Assembly (NCBI GenBank): GCA_014773175.1
Contig: VXCM01003184.1
Location: forward strand, 1 to 64,000
Length of the DNA: 64,000 bases
Origin: Lucifuga dentata
Lineage: Eukaryota > Chordata > Actinopteri > Ophidiiformes > Bythitidae
Direction: 5' to 3'
The position numbers were made by a program, and so were the translations under genes. Under the pieces are notes generated by a model. It was not told where the DNA came from and did not search any database. It saw nothing but the letters and a program-made list of their open reading frames with translations. Below, one piece after another: positions 61,501 to 64,000 of the stretch (positions are counted from its first letter, which is position 1; the number at the start of each line of letters is the position of its first letter).

Positions 61501-64000
61501 CCTGCAATTTTACCAATTCTTGATAAAATTGTCGTACCCAAAACAGAGAACACAACAGCTGACACAACAGATGATAGCATGAATATATCACAGAAATATG
61601 AAAATATAACTGCAACTACCCGTGTTCCTGAAATGTCAAATCTTGATCAACCTGCGGTGCATGAGGTAGAGAACATAACAGTTGATAGCATGAATATATC
61701 ACAGAAATATGAAAATATAACAACAACTAGCACTGGTCTTACACTTGTTTCAAATCTTGATAAAATTGCAGTTCCCAACACAGAGAACGCAACACTTGAT
61801 AGCAATAACGTATTACAAAAATCTGAAAATATAACTACAATTATCAATGCTTCAGCAGGTGTTTCAAATCAAGATAAAGTTGTAGTCCCTGAGATAGAGA
61901 ACACAACAGTTGATGGCACTAATATATTACAAAAATATAAAAATGTATCTAAAATTAACTGTGTAACTACAGTTGTTTCAAACCTTGATAAAATCTCAGT
62001 TCCAAAACCAGAAGAGAATGCGACGGTTTATAATGTAACATTATCTTTAATGGGTAACAATTCAACTACAGAGACTAATAAGCTACCACTGCCAGGAAAT
62101 CTGAGTTCCACTTTGAAAGCTGAAAGAATGGAAGAAACCCAGGCTGGTGAAAACCAGACTTCTGTGAGTGCGATCCAGGCAGAAGAGTCAGAGAAGAAAA
62201 TCATTAGAGGGGATGTGTTCTCCTACCCTGAACCCAACATTACCAATCACCATGATAAACCAGAGAGAAATGTATCTGTAACCCCTCTGTTGCACAGTGT
62301 GAATGGGGAAACTGTTGATAATACTGCAACAAACCATGCTAATGTATCAACAGATATAACAAACCAGACACAGTCTATCCCAGAGTCTGATCACAGAGAG
62401 TTTAACATCAGCAGAGTAGATAACCAGAACCAAACCACTTCTGAGTTGAAGGTGGAGGGTAAAAGCAACACAACCATTGTCAGGGATTCAGCAAGCCAGG
62501 CAACAGAGCAACAGGATGGACATCAAATGAATGCTTCTGGAGTTATGGCAACTCCAAACAATTCCAGTCTTGATATTTTGAAATTGGAAAATTTAACACA
62601 TATTTTAGTCAAAAACACAACCTTAGAAAATGTCACAGTGAATATATCCAGATCTGATTCATCAGTGGAGATCAGTTCAGAGAGCTGGGAAAATGTGACA
62701 GATAAAGATTGTGAATCATCTTTCGACGGTTTCTCCAATGCAACCATGATTTCAAGCAATCTGACTTTGTCCAGTGATGCCGTTACAGAGAGCAGCTTAG
62801 AGGAGCTGAGTGACTCAGACAGCAGTGAGGAAATTCTTATCTACGTAAAGGAGAACAGCACAGAAATGATTAAAACCACATCTCTCAATGTACAAGAGCA
62901 TAGCTGGACGTATGATGGAACACACCAAAAGGTTCCCAGGGAGATTCCTGACCACATGATGAAGTACTTTGGGCTGGAGACACCTCAAACAACTCCAGTC
63001 CCAAAAAGGGCACCTAAGACCATAAAGGTGAACCGCCGACATTTCCCCCAGAAAGGCCAAGGCATGAAGACAAAGAGGAAGAAGGAATACAAGCCCCAGA
63101 GCAGGAGCAGTTCACCATTTTCTCCCCGTGGGTTCAATCCAGGCATGTCCCCACGTGGAGCAAGACCGCATTTCAATGCACTGCAGCCCATCTCAGATGA
63201 GAAGGAGCTCATTAACATGCCTGTGATCATCGGTGTGCCCCGTCACGACTTCAGTGACTACGAGCTGTATGTTCCTGGCAACGAACCAGATCATCTTGGG
63301 TTGGAGGAAGATACCAAAGCAAACGAATATGAGTATGTGACCTACAAAGACCCTTACAGCAGTCATGAAGACATCAAGGATCTCACTCTGGATGAGATGA
63401 CCAAATACTACCTAAAAACCTCAGGCCCAAATACCAAGACTTACTTCATTGCAGTAGAAGAAGTGGAGTGGGACTATGGTGGCTATGGACAAAGGTAAGC
63501 AGTCTCACATGAAGACATGGCTACTCAAACAGGGAAATTACAAATACAGGCACATATTTATCTACCTGTAAACCTGAATTAAGGCTCTCTAATCACCACA
63601 GAAGGCAAGAAAAGTCGATACAAAATGGACGAGAAACTAAGTTCACCAAGGTGGTTTTCCGGGGTTACATGGATGGTACCTTCCGCACGCCAGATATCCG
63701 AGGGGAGGTAGAGGAGCATCTAGGCATTTTGGGGCCTGCGATCAAGGCAGAGGTTGGACAAAGCATCATGGTAAGACAGCCAGTACAAACTACGGTTGAC
63801 CATTGACACATTCTCAGTCGTCTGGACCATGAAACCATCACAATTCTCAATTTAATTCTTTAGTCTACTGTTAATTGATTTATGCTGTCTTAAAGTCATT
63901 GCTACCCAAACACACAATACACCTCTCTGGCTTGTAGGTGGTGTTCAGGAACAATGGCAAACGTCCGTACTCCTTGCACCCAAATGGAGTTTCATATACC
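48483..64000 (+). CDS. f5: Coagulation factor V (F5), 5' part: signal peptide, A1, A2, B and start of A3
   Basis: Coding exons: 48483-48637, 49566-49648, 51359-51481, 52040-52252, 53954-54109, 54786-55007, 55534-55699, 56708-56888, 58338-58434, 59131-59336, 59464-59611, 59755-59967, 60845-63494, 63602-63770 and 63938-64000 (cut by the window). All introns are GT-AG with consistent phases, giving 1615 codons. A leader ([11 protein letters not shown]) precedes A1. A1 (about 30-330) has [21 protein letters not shown]2 (about 345-690) has [12 protein letters not shown] and [11 protein letters not shown]. The B domain is the single large exon, as in F5 and F8. A3 begins [12 protein letters not shown]. 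The inter-domain text follows F5 rather than F8. F5 is the plasma procofactor that, once cut by thrombin, supports factor Xa in prothrombinase. A possible 5' UTR acceptor (TTGCAG) lies at 48456. Confidence 0.95.
49566..55699 (+). CDS. f5: F5 exons 2-7: A1 domain and A1/A2 connector
   Basis: These exons carry the A1 cupredoxin pair: [54 protein letters not shown], the VCAH...VKKC cysteine pair and the connector before [13 protein letters not shown]. At codon 334 (55581-55583) Ala stands where human numbering (306+28) has the Arg306 protein-C site; SRR follows two residues later. Confidence 0.9.
50185..51045 (+). mobile_element. TTAA-MITE, diverged subfamily, split by a retroposon tail
   Basis: Starts TTAAAGGACCATACCTGTG. 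The right repeat near 50985-51045 is eroded (CATACAAAATCACAGC). Between them at about 50645-50945 lies foreign sequence with a LINE-like frame and an AATAAA-rich end. Located in F5 intron 2. Confidence 0.65.
50645..50945 (+). pseudogene. LINE C-terminal tail nested in a MITE
   Basis: The frame reads [20 protein letters not shown], matching the usual C-terminus of fish LINE proteins (NSFK..LD..W), followed by a 3' UTR ending CAATTCAATAAAA. It contains an artefactual 65-bp duplication (50809-50873 = 50875-50939, N at 50874). Confidence 0.6.
52505..53101 (+). mobile_element. TTAA-ended MITE, full copy
   Basis: A 597-bp element from TTAAAGGACCATACCAGCC to GGAATGGTTGTTTAA, with long inverted ends. 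In F5 intron 4. The right terminus has two substitutions relative to the consensus GGTCCTTTAA. Confidence 0.85.
53901..53944. repeat. (TC)n microsatellite forming the polypyrimidine tract of F5 exon 5
   Basis: TC dinucleotides run to within 10 bp of the exon 5 start (ACATCCCAG|GTAGT at 53954), so the microsatellite is the splice-acceptor pyrimidine tract. Confidence 0.85.
54268..54749. mobile_element. Tc1-like MITE just upstream of F5 exon 6
   Basis: The left end reads CACTACCGCTCAAAAGTGT and the right end AACTTTTGAGCGGTCATGTG. These are inverted copies with a TA-rich flank. A C run with N (54601) lies inside. The right end is 36 bp from the exon 6 start. Confidence 0.75.
55792..56153. mobile_element. 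375-bp-type Tc1-like MITE, copy 3
   Basis: Starts CAGTGGTCCAAAAGTCTGAG and ends GACTTTTGGACCCCACTA. The interior matches copies 1 and 2. It lies in F5 intron 7, about 90 bp after the exon 7 donor. Confidence 0.85.
56708..59967 (+). CDS. f5: F5 exons 8-12: A2 domain
   Basis: Encodes [30 protein letters not shown], the SRCLTRMYY...LICK disulphide pair, [23 protein letters not shown] and [12 protein letters not shown]. Codon 531 (59325-59327, NVR|NVQ) aligns with human Arg506, the factor V Leiden residue, and as in human lies at the end of exon 10. The exon 12 acceptor directly follows a poly-T run with an assembly N at 59730. Confidence 0.9.
57017..57601 (+). mobile_element. TTAA-ended MITE, full copy
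   Basis: A 585-bp element from TTAAAGGACCATACCACCC to GGTATGGTCCTTTAA, with intact inverted ends. In F5 intron 8, next to another repeat at 57761. Confidence 0.85.
57761..58252. mobile_element. Dispersed repeat related to 25000-25545, with inverted ends
   Basis: The left end reads TTAAAGGAGATGTGTTATAA and the right end TATAATATGTCCCTTGTAA, roughly inverted copies. The interior has GCAGCTGGCCAATCAGAACA. F5 intron 8. It is non-coding; the 105-codon frame inside is a by-product. Confidence 0.6.
58455..58502. repeat. (TC)n microsatellite after F5 exon 9
   Basis: TC dinucleotides start about 20 bp downstream of the exon 9 donor (GGAG|GTACTG). Confidence 0.9.
60845..63494 (+). CDS. f5: F5 exon 13: end of A2, B domain and first residues of A3
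   Basis: A 2650-nt exon. It opens with [10 protein letters not shown]...DVECFRDY (end of A2) and acidic Tyr motifs, then the A2/B thrombin-type site DELGLR|S at codon 740. The B domain (about 741-1512) has more than 40 N-X-S/T sequons and five tandem repeats. Near its end are a basic region ([13 protein letters not shown], 63046-63093), two SPR|G motifs (codons 1416 and 1425), an acidic Tyr-rich stretch, and YYLK|TSG at codon 1512, where human has an Arg thrombin site. The reading frame is intact. The open frame extends upstream to 60694, but the true exon starts at the acceptor AACTAG|GTGTC. Confidence 0.95.
61450..62038 (+). repeat. Five tandem coding repeats in the F5 B domain
   Basis: Units start at 61450, 61576, 61687, 61801 and 61915, spaced 126, 111, 114 and 114 nt (37-42 codons). 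Each has a [S/G]-x-N-[V/I]-[L/S]-Q-[E/K] opening, an ENIT-like sequon, an NLDKI-V-P core and an ENTT/ENAT-like end. The last unit is the most diverged (KNVSKINC). Confidence 0.85.
63022..63162 (+). other. F5 B-domain basic region and two SPR|G motifs
   Basis: [20 protein letters not shown] (from about 63025) resembles the human factor V basic region that keeps the procofactor inactive and is bound by acidic elements. It is followed by FSPR|GFNPG and MSPR|GARPH, nine residues apart. The first aligns with the human Arg1018 site (LSPR|TFHP). Confidence 0.75.
63602..64000 (+). CDS. f5: F5 exons 14-15 (partial): start of A3 domain
   Basis: Exon 14 (63602-63770) encodes [20 protein letters not shown] and [17 protein letters not shown]. 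Exon 15 starts at 63938 after TTGTAG with [20 protein letters not shown] and is cut by the window end. The remaining A3, C1 and C2 exons lie downstream. Confidence 0.95.

Overview
The window is vertebrate genomic DNA, almost certainly from a teleost fish. Genes have many exons with GT-AG introns. Encoded proteins match vertebrate families along their length. Introns and intergenic DNA are AT-rich and full of CA/TC/TATG microsatellites, short inverted-repeat DNA transposons (MITEs), Tc1/mariner relics and LINE/SINE tails. The species cannot be named from the sequence.

Layout: (1) 1-1633, minus strand: part of a coding exon of a C2H2 zinc-finger protein of unknown function, open at the window edge. 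(2) 2510-2653, minus strand: a small possible exon, either a signal-peptide exon or, in another frame, a single membrane segment. (3) 2.7-13 kb: intergenic, with nested transposons. (4) 13756-36270, plus strand: complete CCDC80 (secreted extracellular-matrix protein) in ten coding exons, 916 residues as joined. (5) 38219-45571, minus strand: complete SLC35A5 (Golgi-type nucleotide-sugar transporter family) in nine coding exons, 427 residues, with a likely non-coding first exon and promoter near 47.0-47.1 kb. (6) 48483 to the window end, plus strand: the first 15 coding exons of coagulation factor V (F5), covering signal peptide, A1, A2, the whole B domain and the start of A3. The rest of A3 and C1/C2 lie beyond the window.

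CCDC80 and SLC35A5 converge tail to tail (stop codons 1.95 kb apart), while SLC35A5 and F5 diverge. CCDC80 and SLC35A5 are also neighbours in human (3q13.2), but human F5 is on chromosome 1, so the F5 junction is a lineage-specific arrangement. The three genes share no pathway.

The most interesting biology is in F5. The B domain has nearly the human length but is built differently. It carries more than 40 N-glycosylation sequons and five tandem 37-42-residue repeats on the N-terminal side of a conserved basic region. The long human nonapeptide array between the basic and acidic regions is absent. The residue aligned with the thrombin P1 Arg at the B/A3 junction is Lys, and of the three human activated-protein-C sites only the Arg506 equivalent keeps Arg.

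Assembly caution: nine single-N joins are flanked by 64-66 bp perfect direct repeats (unmerged contig overlaps), and eleven more single Ns interrupt or adjoin homopolymers or microsatellites. Two of the duplications break the reading frame of the first gene artificially.
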